NCBI RefSeq assembly: GCF_015351105.1
Contig: NZ_JADKRR010000001.1
Location: 1,097,069-1,161,068 of the forward strand
Reading direction: 5' to 3'
Source of the DNA: Clavibacter sp. VKM Ac-2872
GTDB lineage: Bacteria > Actinomycetota > Actinomycetes > Actinomycetales > Microbacteriaceae
DNA length: 64,000 nucleotides
Part shown: positions 44,885 through 54,630 of the stretch, piece by piece
Layout: each line of letters begins with the position of its first letter
Position numbering within the stretch: position 1 is the first letter of the stretch
Made by a program: the position numbers and the translations under genes
Notes under the pieces: generated by a model
The model's database searches: none
Told to the model about the DNA's origin: nothing
Seen by the model: the letters and a program-made list of their open reading frames with translations, nothing else

Positions 44885-46429
44885 ATGTCCACGCCCCGCA
44901 CCGCATCCGTCCCCGTGACCGTCGCCGCAGCCGGCCGGGCCGGGCGACGCGAGTGGGCCGCGCTCGTGGTGCTGATGCTCCCGGTGCTGCTCGTCTCCAT
45001 CGACAACACGGTGCTGAGCTTCGCGATGCCGTCCATCGCGCGCGACCTCGAGCCGTCCGGCGCCGCCCAGCTCTGGGTCATCGACGCGTACCCGCTCGTG
45101 CTCGCCGGGCTCCTCGTGGCGATGGGCAACATGGGCGACCGCTACGGCCGCCGGCGCCTCCTCATGATCGGCGCGGCCGGGTTCGGCGTCGTCTCCGCGC
45201 TGGCTGCGTTCGCCACCGACGCCTCGCAGCTCATCGCCGCGCGCGCTGCCCTCGGCTTCTTCGGCGCGATGCTCATGCCGTCCACGCTGTCGCTCCTCCG
45301 CTCGATCTTCACGGACAGGAAGCAGCGCCGCCTCGCCATCGCGATCTGGGCGTCGGGCTTCTCCGGCGGATCCGCGCTCGGCCCGCTCGTCGGCGGCGTG
45401 CTGCTCGAGCACTTCTGGTGGGGATCCGTGTTCCTCGTGGCCGTCCCGGTGATGCTGCCGCTCGTGATCCTCACGCCCCTGCTCGTGCCCGAGTCGAAGG
45501 ACCCGGCTCCGGGGCCGATCGACGGGGTCGCCATCCTGCTGTCGCTCGCGACCGTCGCGCCCCTCGTCTACGCCATCAAGACGTTCGCGACCGAGGGCGT
45601 CACGCCGCTCGCGATCGCGGCACCCATCGTGGGCCTGGTCGCCGGGATCCTCTTCGTGCGCCGCATGTCGCGCGCCCGGAACCCGATGCTCGACGTGGGG
45701 CTGTTCCGCGAGCCCGTATTCACGGGCGCGGTGCTCGTCAACCTGCTCAGCGTGGTCTCGCTCGTCGGGTTCCTCTTCTTCGTCACGCAGCACCTGCAGC
45801 TGGTCGCGGGGCTGGATCCCCTCGCGGCGGGCTTCGCGCTCATCCCGGGATCCGTGGTCGTCATCGTCTCGGGGCTCGTGATCGTGCCGATCGTGGCGCG
45901 CGCCCGCCCCTCGCGGGTGGTCGCGATCGCGCTCGCGTTCTCGGCCGTCGCCTACGTGATCCTCGCGGTCACCGGGAAGGGCGCCTCGGTCGGGCTCCTG
46001 GTCTTCGCGTTCTGCCTGCTCGGCGCGGGCATCGGCGCGTCGCAGACCATCTCCAACGACCTGATCATCGCGGCCGTCCCGCCGGCGAAGGCGGGCGCCG
46101 CGTCCGCGGTGTCGGAGACGGCGTACGAGGTGGGCGCGGTGCTCGGCACGGCCGTGCTCGGGAGCATCCTGACGGCCAGCTACCGCACGGGCCTGGTGCT
46201 GCCGGCCGGGCTCTCCGACGGCGACGCGTCCGCGGCCCGGGAGACGCTCGGGGGAGCGGTGTCCGTCGCCGAGCGCGTACCGGCCGACACGGGTGCCGCG
46301 CTGCTCGACTCGGCGCACCGCGCGTTCGACGGCGGCGTCGTGACGACGTCGATCATCGGCGCCCTGCTCATGGTCGGCGCGATCGTCATCTCGCTCACGA
46401 GCCTGCGCCGCGCGAGCTCGCACGACTGA
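44885..46429 (+). CDS. MFS multidrug exporter, DHA2 (14-helix) type
   Basis: A 514-residue major facilitator of the QacA/SmvA group. Motif A is GNMGDRYGRRRLLMIGA; motif D1-like VLMLPVLLVSIDNTVLSFAMPSIARDL at helix 1 with the membrane Asp, and motif C-like GFSGGSALGPLVGGVLLEHFWWGSVF in helix 5, mark drug/proton antiporters. 14 helices predicted. It is controlled presumably by the divergent TetR. Substrates are likely lipophilic cations or biocides, by family. Confidence 0.9.
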   Translation: MSTPRTASVPVTVAAAGRAGRREWAALVVLMLPVLLVSIDNTVLSFAMPSIARDLEPSGAAQLWVIDAYPLVLAGLLVAMGNMGDRYGRRRLLMIGAAGFGVVSALAAFATDASQLIAARAALGFFGAMLMPSTLSLLRSIFTDRKQRRLAIAIWASGFSGGSALGPLVGGVLLEHFWWGSVFLVAVPVMLPLVILTPLLVPESKDPAPGPIDGVAILLSLATVAPLVYAIKTFATEGVTPLAIAAPIVGLVAGILFVRRMSRARNPMLDVGLFREPVFTGAVLVNLLSVVSLVGFLFFVTQHLQLVAGLDPLAAGFALIPGSVVVIVSGLVIVPIVARARPSRVVAIALAFSAVAYVILAVTGKGASVGLLVFAFCLLGAGIGASQTISNDLIIAAVPPAKAGAASAVSETAYEVGAVLGTAVLGSILTASYRTGLVLPAGLSDGDASAARETLGGAVSVAERVPADTGAALLDSAHRAFDGGVVTTSIIGALLMVGAIVISLTSLRRASSHD

Positions 46430-46430
46430 G

Positions 46431-46450
46431 CGGGCGGGTCGGTCCGCCCG
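46431..46450. terminator. Short hairpin between convergent genes
   Basis: A 7-bp CGGGCGG/CCGCCCG stem with a 6-base loop directly after the MFS stop and just before the stop of the convergent small gene. Confidence 0.45.
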
Positions 46451-46455
46451 GCGGA

Positions 46456-46710
46456 TCAGACGACGTTGTCGTCCGTGCGCTCGCTGCGCGTGATGCGCTG
46501 GCCGGTGGCGGGGTCGATGCGCGTGCGCGTCTCGCTGACGGCCGTGCGGCGGCGGGCCAGGAGCGCGACGCCGATGATGATGACCAGCGCGCCGCCGCCC
46601 ATGAGGATGTAGCCGACGAGCTGGAGGTCGACGCCGGGGACGGTGATGTCGACGGCGAACGCGAGGATCGCGCCGACGATGACGAGGAAGATGCCGAGTC
46701 CGATGCTCAT
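46456..46710 (-). CDS. DUF6458-like small membrane protein
   Basis: An 84-residue protein with two hydrophobic helices ([20 protein letters not shown] and [23 protein letters not shown]) joined by DITVPGVDL, then a polar tail rich in Arg/Thr ([19 protein letters not shown]). This layout is that of DUF6458 proteins common in actinobacteria. Function unknown. The ATG was chosen because the membrane part starts there, with a GGACCACCC leader before it; the upstream open frame is not protein-like. Confidence 0.75.
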   Translation of the reverse strand: MSIGLGIFLVIVGAILAFAVDITVPGVDLQLVGYILMGGGALVIIIGVALLARRRTAVSETRTRIDPATGQRITRSERTDDNVV

Positions 46711-46823
46711 GGGTGGTCCTTCGGGTCCTGCCCGTCGGGGCGCCGGGTGGGTCCACCGTAGCGCGCGGGTGCGCGCGACGGACGGGTAACCTGGCCCGAC
46801 ACCCACCGAGCCCGGGAGGATCC

Positions 46824-47891
46824 ATGCCCCGCACCATCTCGCTCGCCGTCGTCCCCGGGGACGGCATCGGCCCGGAGGTCGTCCACGAGGCCCTGCGCGT
46901 GCTCCGGGAGGCGATTCCCGCGGACGTGTCGCTCGATACCACGCAGTACCCGTTCGGCGCCGGCCACTTCCTCGAGACCGGCGAGATCCTCACCGACTCC
47001 GACCTCGCCGCCCTCGCGCAGCACGACGCGATCCTGCTGGGCGCGGTCGGCGGCGACCCGCGCGACGCCCGCCTCGCCGGCGGCATCATCGAGCGCGGAC
47101 TGCTGCTGAAGCTCCGCTTCGCGTTCGACCACTACATCAACCTGCGGCCCACCGCGCTGCTGCCCGGTGTCGCCTCGCCGCTCGCCGCGCCCGGCGAGGT
47201 CGACTTCGTCGTCGTCCGCGAGGGCACCGAGGGCCCCTATGCGGGCAACGGCGGCGTGCTGCGTCGCGGCACCGCGCACGAGATCGCGACCGAGGTGTCC
47301 GTGAACACGGCGCACGGCGTGGAGCGGACGGTGCGGTTCGCGTTCGAGCTCGCCGCGAAGCGCGACCGCAAGCGCGTCACTCTCGTGCACAAGACCAACG
47401 TGCTGACCTTCGCCGGATCCCTCTGGCAGCGCACCGTCGACCGCGTCGCCGCCGAGCACCCGGACGTCCAGGTCGACTACCTGCACGTCGACGCGACCAT
47501 GATCTTCCTGGTCACCGACCCGTCGCGCTTCGACGTCATCGTCTCCGACAACCTGTTCGGCGACATCATCACCGACCTCGCCGCGGCCATCTCGGGCGGC
47601 ATCGGCCTCGCCGCCTCCGGCAACGTCAACCCGACGGGCGCGTTCCCCAGCATGTTCGAGCCCGTGCACGGATCCGCGCCCGACATCGCCGGGCAGCAGA
47701 AGGCCGACCCGACCGCGGCGATCCTGTCGGTCGCGCTCCTGCTCGACCACCTCGGCCTCCCCGAGGCCGCTGCGCGCGTCACGGCCGCCGTCACGGCGGA
47801 CCTCGCCGCGCGCGCCGACGCCGGCACCGCGCCCCGATCCACCGCGGAGGTCGGCGACGCCGTCATCCGCGCCCTCTCCACGAACCATTGA
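46824..47891 (+). CDS. leuB: 3-isopropylmalate dehydrogenase
   Basis: A 355-residue enzyme of leucine synthesis that oxidises and decarboxylates isopropylmalate with NAD. Signature parts: [11 protein letters not shown], the substrate loop, KTNVL with the catalytic Lys, and the metal-binding [26 protein letters not shown] good GGGAGGA site precedes the ATG. ilvE follows 8 bases later in the same operon. Confidence 0.96.
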   Translation: MPRTISLAVVPGDGIGPEVVHEALRVLREAIPADVSLDTTQYPFGAGHFLETGEILTDSDLAALAQHDAILLGAVGGDPRDARLAGGIIERGLLLKLRFAFDHYINLRPTALLPGVASPLAAPGEVDFVVVREGTEGPYAGNGGVLRRGTAHEIATEVSVNTAHGVERTVRFAFELAAKRDRKRVTLVHKTNVLTFAGSLWQRTVDRVAAEHPDVQVDYLHVDATMIFLVTDPSRFDVIVSDNLFGDIITDLAAAISGGIGLAASGNVNPTGAFPSMFEPVHGSAPDIAGQQKADPTAAILSVALLLDHLGLPEAAARVTAAVTADLAARADAGTAPRSTAEVGDAVIRALSTNH

Positions 47892-47899
47892 AGGACCCC

Positions 47900-49012
47900 A
47901 TGAGCTCCACCAGCAGCACCGCCACCTTCCCCCTGTCCTTCGAGCAGACCCCGTCGGAGACCGCGCGCGCCGACGCCGAGCGGGAGGCGATCCTCGCCGA
48001 CCCGGGCTTCGGCAAGCACTTCACGGACCACATGGTCCAGATCGACTGGACCCTCGACGCCGGCTGGCACGACGCGCGCGTCGTCCCGTACGGGCCGCTC
48101 CAGCTGGATCCCGCCGCGAGCGTCCTGCACTACGGCCAGGAGATCTTCGAGGGGATGAAGGCGTACCGTCACGCCGACGGATCCGTCTGGACCTTCCGCC
48201 CCGACCGCAACGCCGCGCGCCTCCAGCGCTCGGCCCGCCGCCTCGCGCTGCCGGAGCTGCCCACGGAGGACTTCGTCGAGTCGGTGCGGCAGCTCGTGCG
48301 GGCCGACCTCGACTGGGTCCCGTCGGCGCCCGAGCAGAGCCTCTACCTCCGCCCGTTCATGATCGCCAACGAGAGCTTCCTCGGCGTGCGCGCCGCCCAG
48401 CGCGTGGGCTACTACGTCATCGCGAGCCCCGCGGGCGCGTACTTCACGGGGGGCGTCGCACCCGTGTCCATCTGGCTGTCCACGCAGTACTCCCGCGCGG
48501 GCAAGGGCGGCACGGGCGCCGCGAAGTGCGGCGGCAACTACGCCGCGTCGCTCCTCCCGCAGGCCGAGGCCGCGTCGCACGGTTGCGCGCAGGTGCTGTT
48601 CCTCGACTCCGAGGAGGGCCGCTACCTCGAGGAGCTCGGCGGGATGAACATCGTCCTGGTCTACAAGGACGGCCGGCTGGTCACGCCCGACTCCGAGAGC
48701 ATCCTCGAGGGCATCACGCGCGACTCGATCCTCGAGCTCGCACGCGACCGCGGCCTCACGGTCGAGAAGCGCCGCGTGGAGCTGTCGGAGTGGGTCGACG
48801 GCGTCGCGTCGGGCGAGATCACCGAGGTGTTCGCGTGCGGCACCGCCGCCGTGATCACGCCCATCGGCCGCCTGATGGGCGAGGGCCTCGACGTCGGCGA
48901 CATCGACGCGCCCGCGGGCGAGCTGACGATGTCGCTGCGCCAGGAGCTCACCGACATCCAGTACGGCCGCATCCCCGACCGGCACGGCTGGCTCACGCGC
49001 CTCGACGCGTAG
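47900..49012 (+). CDS. ilvE: Branched-chain amino acid aminotransferase
   Basis: A 370-residue fold-type IV PLP enzyme that makes valine, leucine and isoleucine from the keto acids. The PLP lysine is Lys209 in GTGAAKCGGNYAASLLPQ, and the family pattern EVFACGTAAVITPIG lies near the C-terminus. I chose the ATG after GAAGGACC; a TTG 12 bases upstream is less likely. It is the last step for the ilv/leu enzymes in this window. Confidence 0.96.
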   Translation: MSSTSSTATFPLSFEQTPSETARADAEREAILADPGFGKHFTDHMVQIDWTLDAGWHDARVVPYGPLQLDPAASVLHYGQEIFEGMKAYRHADGSVWTFRPDRNAARLQRSARRLALPELPTEDFVESVRQLVRADLDWVPSAPEQSLYLRPFMIANESFLGVRAAQRVGYYVIASPAGAYFTGGVAPVSIWLSTQYSRAGKGGTGAAKCGGNYAASLLPQAEAASHGCAQVLFLDSEEGRYLEELGGMNIVLVYKDGRLVTPDSESILEGITRDSILELARDRGLTVEKRRVELSEWVDGVASGEITEVFACGTAAVITPIGRLMGEGLDVGDIDAPAGELTMSLRQELTDIQYGRIPDRHGWLTRLDA

Positions 49013-49024
49013 CCCTCGTCCGCT

Positions 49025-49053
49025 CGTGCCGGCGGCCGCGCGCCGTCGGCACG
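49025..49053 (+). terminator. Possible hairpin terminator after ilvE
   Basis: CGTGCCG at 49025-49031 pairs with CGGCACG at 49047-49053 around a GC-rich 15-base loop, just before the next gene. Confidence 0.35.
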
Positions 49054-49069
49054 GCTAGGGTCGTGTCTC

Positions 49070-49843
49070 GTGAAGATCGCGCGTTTCAGCACCGGTGACG
49101 ACCCCCGCTTCGGCATCCTCGACGAGGAGGAGGGCCACCTGGTCGTCCTCTCCGGCGACCCCATGTTCAGCGGCTACCAGACCACGGGGGAGCGCGTCCC
49201 GCTCGCCGACGCCCGGCTGCTCGCGCCGGTGATCCCGCGCTCCAAGGTCGTGGCGGTCGGCCGCAACTACGCCGCCCACGCGGCCGAGCACGGGAGCGAG
49301 GCGCCCACCACGCCGCTCATCTTCCTCAAGCCCAACACCTCGGTCATCGGGCCCGACGACGCGATCCGCCTCCCGGCCGACAGCCAGCAGGTCGAGCACG
49401 AGGGCGAGCTCGCGGTCGTCATCGGCCGGATCACGCGCGACGTGTCCGTGGAGGACGCAGCGCGCTCGATCTTCGGCTACACGATCGGCAACGACGTGAC
49501 GGCCCGTGACATCCAGCACTCCGAGAGCCAGTGGGCCCGCGCCAAGGGCTACGACACGTTCTGCCCGCTGGGGCCGGTCATCGAGACCGAGGGCTCGTTC
49601 GAGGACGCGCTCATCGAGACGCGCGTCGACGGCGAGCTCCGACAGTCCGGCCGCACGAGCGAGATGGTGCACTCGGTGCCCGAGCTCATCGCCTTCGCCT
49701 CGCGGGTGTGGACCCTGCTGCCCGGCGACGTGATCCTCACCGGCACGCCCGCGGGCGTCGGCCCGTTCACCGACGGCCAGGTCGTCGAGGTGTCGATCTC
49801 TGGGCTCGGCACGCTCTCCAACCCCGCGCGCGCCCGCGCCTGA
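49070..49843 (+). CDS. Fumarylacetoacetate hydrolase (FAH) family protein
   Basis: A 257-residue enzyme of the FAH family. The N-terminal ~55 residues are the small domain; the barrel shows VAVGRNYAAHAAEHG, IFLKPNTSVIGPDDAI, the metal-binding EHEGELAVVIGR (two Glu) and YTIGNDVTARDIQ (Asp). Members split or decarboxylate carbon-carbon bonds in acyl pyruvates, often as 2-hydroxyhepta-2,4-diene-1,7-dioate isomerases. GTG start. The gene right behind (2 bases) encodes a lipoprotein. Confidence 0.88.
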   Translation: MKIARFSTGDDPRFGILDEEEGHLVVLSGDPMFSGYQTTGERVPLADARLLAPVIPRSKVVAVGRNYAAHAAEHGSEAPTTPLIFLKPNTSVIGPDDAIRLPADSQQVEHEGELAVVIGRITRDVSVEDAARSIFGYTIGNDVTARDIQHSESQWARAKGYDTFCPLGPVIETEGSFEDALIETRVDGELRQSGRTSEMVHSVPELIAFASRVWTLLPGDVILTGTPAGVGPFTDGQVVEVSISGLGTLSNPARARA

Positions 49844-49845
49844 CC

Positions 49846-50607
49846 GTGATCCGCCCCGGCCGTCCCGCGCGCCTCGCGCTGGCGGCCGCGGCGGTGGCGC
49901 TGCTCTCGGGCTGCGTCTACGACGTGTCGGACTACGGGCTGGAGACGCCGGGGCCGACCGGTGCCGGATCCCCGACGGCGACCCCCGTCGTCGACGAGCC
50001 GCCGCCGCTCGGCCTCCCCGCGGGCTGCGCGCCGGCCGACCTCGCGATCGACTGGGCCGATCCCGTCGTGGGGGACGCCGACCAGCTCCTCGCCGTCCGG
50101 GTGATGCAGGTCCGCATCCCGAGCGCCGGGGAGCAGCCCGGCCTCGGATCCACCCCGCAGCGCGTCACCCGCACCGACACCGAGCTCGTGCCGCCCGTCG
50201 GCTTGTCGGTGGACGAGGCCGTCGCGGGGTCCGCGACGCGGGTCGACCCGTTGACGCCCGCCGACGTCTGGGCCCCCTACCTGCTCGGCGATCTCCGCGA
50301 CCGCGACCTCGTGCCCCCGCGCTTCGGCCGGTCGATCCAGCTCGTCTCCTTCGACCCCGTGCTCGACCGGGAGGCCCGCTACGTCATCGGCTACCTCGGC
50401 GCCACGCAGTCCGTGCCCTTCACAGTGACCGGCTGCGACGGCGCGTTCCGCTCGACGGGATCCCTGACCGGGATCGACCCGATGCGCTACGCCGGCGCCG
50501 TCCTCCTCGAGTGCGGCGTGCCGCCCGGCGACCAGTACGACCGGTGGGACCTGCTCGAGCCGTACTGCGCGCCCGGGGCCGCGGGGGCGGCGGGCACCGA
50601 GCCCTAG
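49846..50607 (+). CDS. Lipoprotein of unknown function
   Basis: A 253-residue exported lipoprotein. The signal has the lipobox LLSGC (Cys about residue 24), followed by a Gly/Thr/Pro linker and a domain with four further cysteines ([30 protein letters not shown]) that could form two disulfides. GTG start, two bases after the FAH gene stop, so both may be on one mRNA together with gltX. No function is assigned. Confidence 0.7.
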   Translation: MIRPGRPARLALAAAAVALLSGCVYDVSDYGLETPGPTGAGSPTATPVVDEPPPLGLPAGCAPADLAIDWADPVVGDADQLLAVRVMQVRIPSAGEQPGLGSTPQRVTRTDTELVPPVGLSVDEAVAGSATRVDPLTPADVWAPYLLGDLRDRDLVPPRFGRSIQLVSFDPVLDREARYVIGYLGATQSVPFTVTGCDGAFRSTGSLTGIDPMRYAGAVLLECGVPPGDQYDRWDLLEPYCAPGAAGAAGTEP

Positions 50608-50620
50608 AATCGGATCCAGG

Positions 50621-52141
50621 ATGACTGAGACAACCGCGCACCCCGTGACCACCGCTTCCGGCACCGACGTCCGCGTCCGGTTCTGCCCGTCCCCGACCGG
50701 GACGCCGCACGTGGGGCTCATCCGCACGGCGCTCTTCAACTGGGCCTACGCGCGCCACACCGGCGGCAAGCTGGTCTTCCGCGTCGAGGACACCGACGCC
50801 GCGCGCGACAGCGAGGAGAGCTACGAGCAGCTCATCGAGGCGCTGCGCTGGCTCGAGATCGACTGGGACGAGGGCGAGGGCGTCGGCGGACCGCACGCGC
50901 CGTATCGCCAGTCGCAGCGCACCGACCTCTACCTCGACGTGATCCGGAAGCTCACCGAGTCCGGCCACCTCTACGAGAGCTACGCGACCGCGGAGGAGAT
51001 CGAGGCCCGCAACCGCGCCGCCGGCCGCGACCCGAAGATGGGCTACGACAACTTCGAGCGCGACCTCACCGAGGCCGAGCGCCAGGCGTTCCGCGACGGG
51101 GGCCGCGCGCCCGCCCTCCGCCTCCGCGTGCCGGACACCGACCTCTCGTTCGACGACCTCGTGCGCGGCACGGTCACGTTCCCGGCCGGGTCCTTCCCCG
51201 ACTTCGTGCTCGTGCGCCCCAACGGCGCCCCGCTCTACACGCTCGTGAACCCCGTCGACGACGCCCTCATGGGTATCACGCACGTGCTCCGCGGCGAGGA
51301 CCTGCTCTCGTCGACGCCCCGGCAGATCGCGCTGTACCACGCGCTCATCGACATCGGCGTGGCCGACGCCATCCCGCGCTTCGGCCACCTGCCCTACGTG
51401 ATGGGGGAGGGCAACCAGAAGCTCTCCAAGCGCGACCCCGAGTCGAACCTGTTCCACCACCGCGACCGCGGCTTCATCCCCGAGGGCCTCATCAACTACC
51501 TGGCACTGCTCGGCTGGTCGCTCACGCACGACCGGGACGTGTTCAGCCGGATGGAGATGATCACCGCGTTCGACGTCGCCGACGTCACGCCCGCGCCCGC
51601 GCGCTTCGACCTCAAGAAGGCGGAGTCGCTGAACGGCGACCACATCCGACTGCTCCCGCTCGAGGACTTCGCCGCGCGCCTCGTGCCGTACCTGCAGGCG
51701 GCGGACGTGGTGGGCGCCGAGCTGACGCACGAGGAGCGGCGGATGCTCGACGCCGCCGCGCCGCTCGTGCAGGAGCGCATGCAGCTCCTCGGCGAGGCGC
51801 CCGACCTCCTGTCGTTCCTCTTCACGACGGCCGACGCGCTGCCCTACGACGACGCGGCCGTGCAGGCGCTCAAGGACGACGCCCCCGAGGTGCTCGCGGC
51901 TTCGCGTGGCGCGCTCGCCGGGGTCCCGCACACGGAGTGGGACGTCGACCTGGTGCAGGAGGTGCTCCAGAACACGCTCATCACCGGCATGGGCATGAAG
52001 CCCCGCCTCGCCTACGGCCCGCTGCGCGTCGCCGTCTCGGGGCGCCGGATCTCGCCGCCGCTGTTCGAGTCGATGGTGTTGCTCGGCAAGGACGAGACCC
52101 TCGCGCGCCTCGACCGCCTCGCGGGGATGCTCGGTGCCTGA
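50621..52141 (+). CDS. gltX: Glutamyl-tRNA synthetase
   Basis: A 506-residue class I aminoacyl-tRNA synthetase. The HIGH-type motif is [23 protein letters not shown] and the KMSKS-type motif is KLSKRDPES. Rossmann and anticodon-binding domains have normal lengths. It loads tRNA-Glu, one of which lies in this window, and, if GatCAB is used in this organism, also tRNA-Gln. ATG start. Confidence 0.97.
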   Translation: MTETTAHPVTTASGTDVRVRFCPSPTGTPHVGLIRTALFNWAYARHTGGKLVFRVEDTDAARDSEESYEQLIEALRWLEIDWDEGEGVGGPHAPYRQSQRTDLYLDVIRKLTESGHLYESYATAEEIEARNRAAGRDPKMGYDNFERDLTEAERQAFRDGGRAPALRLRVPDTDLSFDDLVRGTVTFPAGSFPDFVLVRPNGAPLYTLVNPVDDALMGITHVLRGEDLLSSTPRQIALYHALIDIGVADAIPRFGHLPYVMGEGNQKLSKRDPESNLFHHRDRGFIPEGLINYLALLGWSLTHDRDVFSRMEMITAFDVADVTPAPARFDLKKAESLNGDHIRLLPLEDFAARLVPYLQAADVVGAELTHEERRMLDAAAPLVQERMQLLGEAPDLLSFLFTTADALPYDDAAVQALKDDAPEVLAASRGALAGVPHTEWDVDLVQEVLQNTLITGMGMKPRLAYGPLRVAVSGRRISPPLFESMVLLGKDETLARLDRLAGMLGA

Positions 52142-53084
52142 CGACGCGGGTGCCGGATCCGCCGCGACCGGCGACTCGTACGACGTCGTCGTCATCGGCG
52201 CGGGCCCCGCGGGCCTGTCCGCCGCGCTCAACCTCGTGCGCGCCCGCCGCCGCACGCTCGTGCTCGACAGCAGCCGCCCGCGCAACGCCGCGACCCTCAT
52301 GTCGCACGGCTTCGTCACCCGCGACGGGATCTCCCCGCTCGAGCTCCGCAAGCTCGGCCAGGTCGAGGTGGAGGGGTACGACGAAGGCGAGTTCCAGCTC
52401 GCCGTCGTGCAGTCCGCGGAGCCGTCTCCGGGTGGGTTCACCATCCGCGCGAAGGGCGTGCGTCGCGCGCCCGACCGCGAGGTGCACGCGCGCCGGATCC
52501 TCATCGCCACGGGCCTCGTGGAGACGCTGCCCGACCTGCCGAGCATCCGCGCGTACTACGGCACCGCCGTGCACAGCTGCATGGAGTGCGACGGCTACGA
52601 GAAGGCCGACGAGCCGCTCTTCCTCATCGGAGAGACCGACGACCTCGTGGAGCGCGCCCTGCTGCTCTCGCAGTGGTCGCGCGACATCATCGTCTTCACC
52701 AACGGGGTCGCCGAGATCGACGAGGCGGGGGAGCGCGGGCTCGCGTCCCTCGGCATCCGCGTCGATCGCCGGCCCGTCGCCGACATCGAGGGCGAGCGCG
52801 CGGTCGTCACCGGCATCCGGATGCAGGACGGCTCGATCGTCCCGCGCTCCGGCGGCTTCGTGCGCCCGCGCTACTCGACCGCGCTCGACTTCCTCGCGGG
52901 TCTCGACCTCGACACCGACGACGACGGCCACATCGCCGTCGACGCCGAGGGCCGCACCTCGCACGCGGGCGTCTACGCGGCGGGCGACAGCTCGCAGCCG
53001 GGGCCGCAGCAGCTGATCATCGCGGCCGGCTTCGGGGCGCGCGCGGCCAGCGCGATCAACCGGGACCTGCTGCCGCGGATCTGA
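52134..53084 (+). CDS. Thioredoxin reductase-like FAD oxidoreductase
   Basis: A 316-residue flavoenzyme of the TrxB fold. FAD-binding [16 protein letters not shown] lies at the N-terminus, the redox pair is Cys149-Met-Glu-Cys152 followed by DG (thioredoxin reductase type CxxCDG), and the second FAD motif is VYAAGDSS. The NADPH-binding GxGxxA motif is poor ([15 protein letters not shown]), so the electron donor is uncertain. GTG start overlaps gltX by 8 bases. It could act on thioredoxin, on another small redox protein, or as a related oxidoreductase. Confidence 0.82.
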   Translation: MPDDAGAGSAATGDSYDVVVIGAGPAGLSAALNLVRARRRTLVLDSSRPRNAATLMSHGFVTRDGISPLELRKLGQVEVEGYDEGEFQLAVVQSAEPSPGGFTIRAKGVRRAPDREVHARRILIATGLVETLPDLPSIRAYYGTAVHSCMECDGYEKADEPLFLIGETDDLVERALLLSQWSRDIIVFTNGVAEIDEAGERGLASLGIRVDRRPVADIEGERAVVTGIRMQDGSIVPRSGGFVRPRYSTALDFLAGLDLDTDDDGHIAVDAEGRTSHAGVYAAGDSSQPGPQQLIIAAGFGARAASAINRDLLPRI

Positions 53085-53113
53085 GGCGTGGGGCCCGTCG
53101 GGCGCGCGCCGGT

Positions 53114-53143
53114 TTGGCGCGGATCCGGCCGATGGGCTACACT
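53114..53143 (+). promoter_or_regulatory. Promoter of tRNA-Gln
   Basis: TTGGCG (-35) and TACACT (-10) are separated by 18 bases; ACTCGACGAG follows and overlaps the likely start, as at the tRNA-Glu gene. Confidence 0.6.
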
Positions 53144-53172
53144 CGACGAGGCCCGATCGCGCATCGGGGCCT

Positions 53173-53244
53173 TGGGGTATGGTGTAATTGGCAACACGGA
53201 AGATTCTGATTCTTTTGTTCTTGGTTCGAGTCCAGGTACCCCAG
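53173..53244 (+). tRNA. tRNA-Gln (anticodon CTG)
   Basis: A 72-base cloverleaf with acceptor TGGGGTA/TACCCCA, discriminator G, anticodon loop TTCTGAT (anticodon CTG) and T-arm CTTGG/CCAGG with loop TTCGAGT. The U1-A72 first pair is typical of bacterial tRNA-Gln. CCA is not encoded. Confidence 0.96.
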
Positions 53245-53266
53245 CGCTGAAGTAGCAGGAAATGAC

Positions 53267-53296
53267 AGGCCCGGATATACGGGCCTTTTCCTTTTC
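53267..53296 (+). terminator. Terminator of tRNA-Gln
   Basis: A 7-bp stem AGGCCCG/CGGGCCT with a 6-base loop followed by a T-rich run (TTTCCTTTTC): a classical intrinsic terminator, rare in this GC-rich genome. Confidence 0.85.
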
Positions 53297-53354
53297 TCGG
53301 GCTACGACGAGGAAGGGCCTCGAGCTTGCCGCGCGAGGCGACTCATCCAGCGTG

Positions 53355-54422
53355 TCATCGCGGCCCCTCGCCTCTCGCTAGAGGACATGAGGCCAGCACG
53401 CGCGAGAGTTGAGGTGCGGCCTCGAAGCGAGACATCTGCAGGATCCAGCTCAGCCCCCTCGGTGAGGTGAGGTGCAGGCACGCGTATCGCATGATCGGCA
53501 GCACGGTGTTGTTCTTGAAGCGGCGATCCGGCCCGCCCTTCACGTTGACGTATCGCCACGTCTCGCCCACCTTCTGCGCATCAGATGCGAGCGGGCCGGG
53601 GTCCTCGATGAATCGCTCCGGCACCGCGGTCACGACGAGTTCTCCGTAGGTGACGGTCGCGAAGTGCTTGCCGTCGCGGATGAGGATCCTGTCCGGGAGG
53701 AAGTGCAGCGCCGAATCGCCGACGGTCACGGACGGCACAGCGACGTTCGTCGCGAGGTGCTTCGTGCCTGCGGCGTCGGTCCGAGCTGTCATCCGTCGGA
53801 CGATCTCCCCCGCTCCGGCGTTGATCTTGTGCTGATGCGTCGTCCGCACCTTCCCGGATGTGGTGGTCCTCCAGATCCTCTCCGCGGGACCCGACGGCGT
53901 CCACGCGGATACGAGGGCCTCGAACCATGCGGCCGCGTCGTCGTCGACGTCGTAGATGACAGCCACCGTGCGTCGCGCAGCGTCGCGCGCGAAGAGCCAC
54001 CAGCACAGGGGGACGGCGAGCCCCCATACGACGGCTCCATACGGGAGGGCGACAGCCCCGGCCACGACGCACACCACCACGACAAGCCACGCCCATCGCT
54101 GTCGACCCGCGGCCTCGTTGAGCTGCTGCACCAGGTCATCACCGTCGGTGGGGGCCAGCTCCAACGCGTCGGCGCCTGTCACGTCCTCCATCAGCACCGC
54201 GCTCGGCTGATACGGCGCTGCGACGGGGCGCCCCGCTCCGCGGGCGGGGAACGCTCCTGTCGCCCTGTAGGAGAGGCCGGCGGCATTCACGCTCACATAG
54301 TTGCCCCGAGGTCCGGAGCCGGCGCGGAATCCGGGTATTCCCGCGCTCACGTTCACGCCTGCCCTACTGGCGGTGAAACGGAACGGCCCTGCCTTCACGC
54401 TCTTCCGAACGTAGATCCCCAT
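53355..54422 (-). CDS. DUF4236-domain membrane protein
   Basis: A 355-residue protein. The N-terminus (MGIYVRKSVKAGPFRFTASRAGVNVSAGIPGFR, with SGPRGNYVSV) is a DUF4236 domain; two hydrophobic helices lie at about 110-150 (WAWLVVVVCVVAGAVALPYGAVVWGLAVPL). The C-terminal half (about 165-330) has an alpha/beta look (VAVIYDVDDDAAAWFEALVSAW) that may be a DUF2569-like or other unknown domain. The ATG with GAAGGGGG decides the start. Base composition is visibly lower in GC (about 63-65%) than the neighbours, and it sits directly beyond tRNA-Gln, so recent gain is likely. Confidence 0.75.
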   Translation of the reverse strand: MGIYVRKSVKAGPFRFTASRAGVNVSAGIPGFRAGSGPRGNYVSVNAAGLSYRATGAFPARGAGRPVAAPYQPSAVLMEDVTGADALELAPTDGDDLVQQLNEAAGRQRWAWLVVVVCVVAGAVALPYGAVVWGLAVPLCWWLFARDAARRTVAVIYDVDDDAAAWFEALVSAWTPSGPAERIWRTTTSGKVRTTHQHKINAGAGEIVRRMTARTDAAGTKHLATNVAVPSVTVGDSALHFLPDRILIRDGKHFATVTYGELVVTAVPERFIEDPGPLASDAQKVGETWRYVNVKGGPDRRFKNNTVLPIMRYACLHLTSPRGLSWILQMSRFEAAPQLSRVLASCPLARGEGPR

Positions 54423-54571
54423 GTGGCCCCCTTCGCCCACCTCGATCCTGCCGGAGGAATCGCTCGCCGTCTTTCGGATGAGCCGATCCCACCCGTGTGG
54501 ATGTTCCACTCTCTCTGAGGGGGAGCGCGGACCTCGTGGTCGGTCGTTGGCGCGCCGCGGCGATACACGAG

Positions 54572-54609
54572 GACGGCCCCGCCCGAGCGTCTGCTCGAAC
54601 GGGGCCGTC
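54572..54609 (-). terminator. Hairpin terminator of the first aldo/keto reductase
   Basis: GACGGCCCC pairs with GGGGCCGTC and an inner CGAGC/GCTCG stem extends it. It lies about 20 bases beyond the reductase stop. Confidence 0.7.
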
Positions 54610-54630
54610 ATCGCGTTCAGCGGGTGCGGA

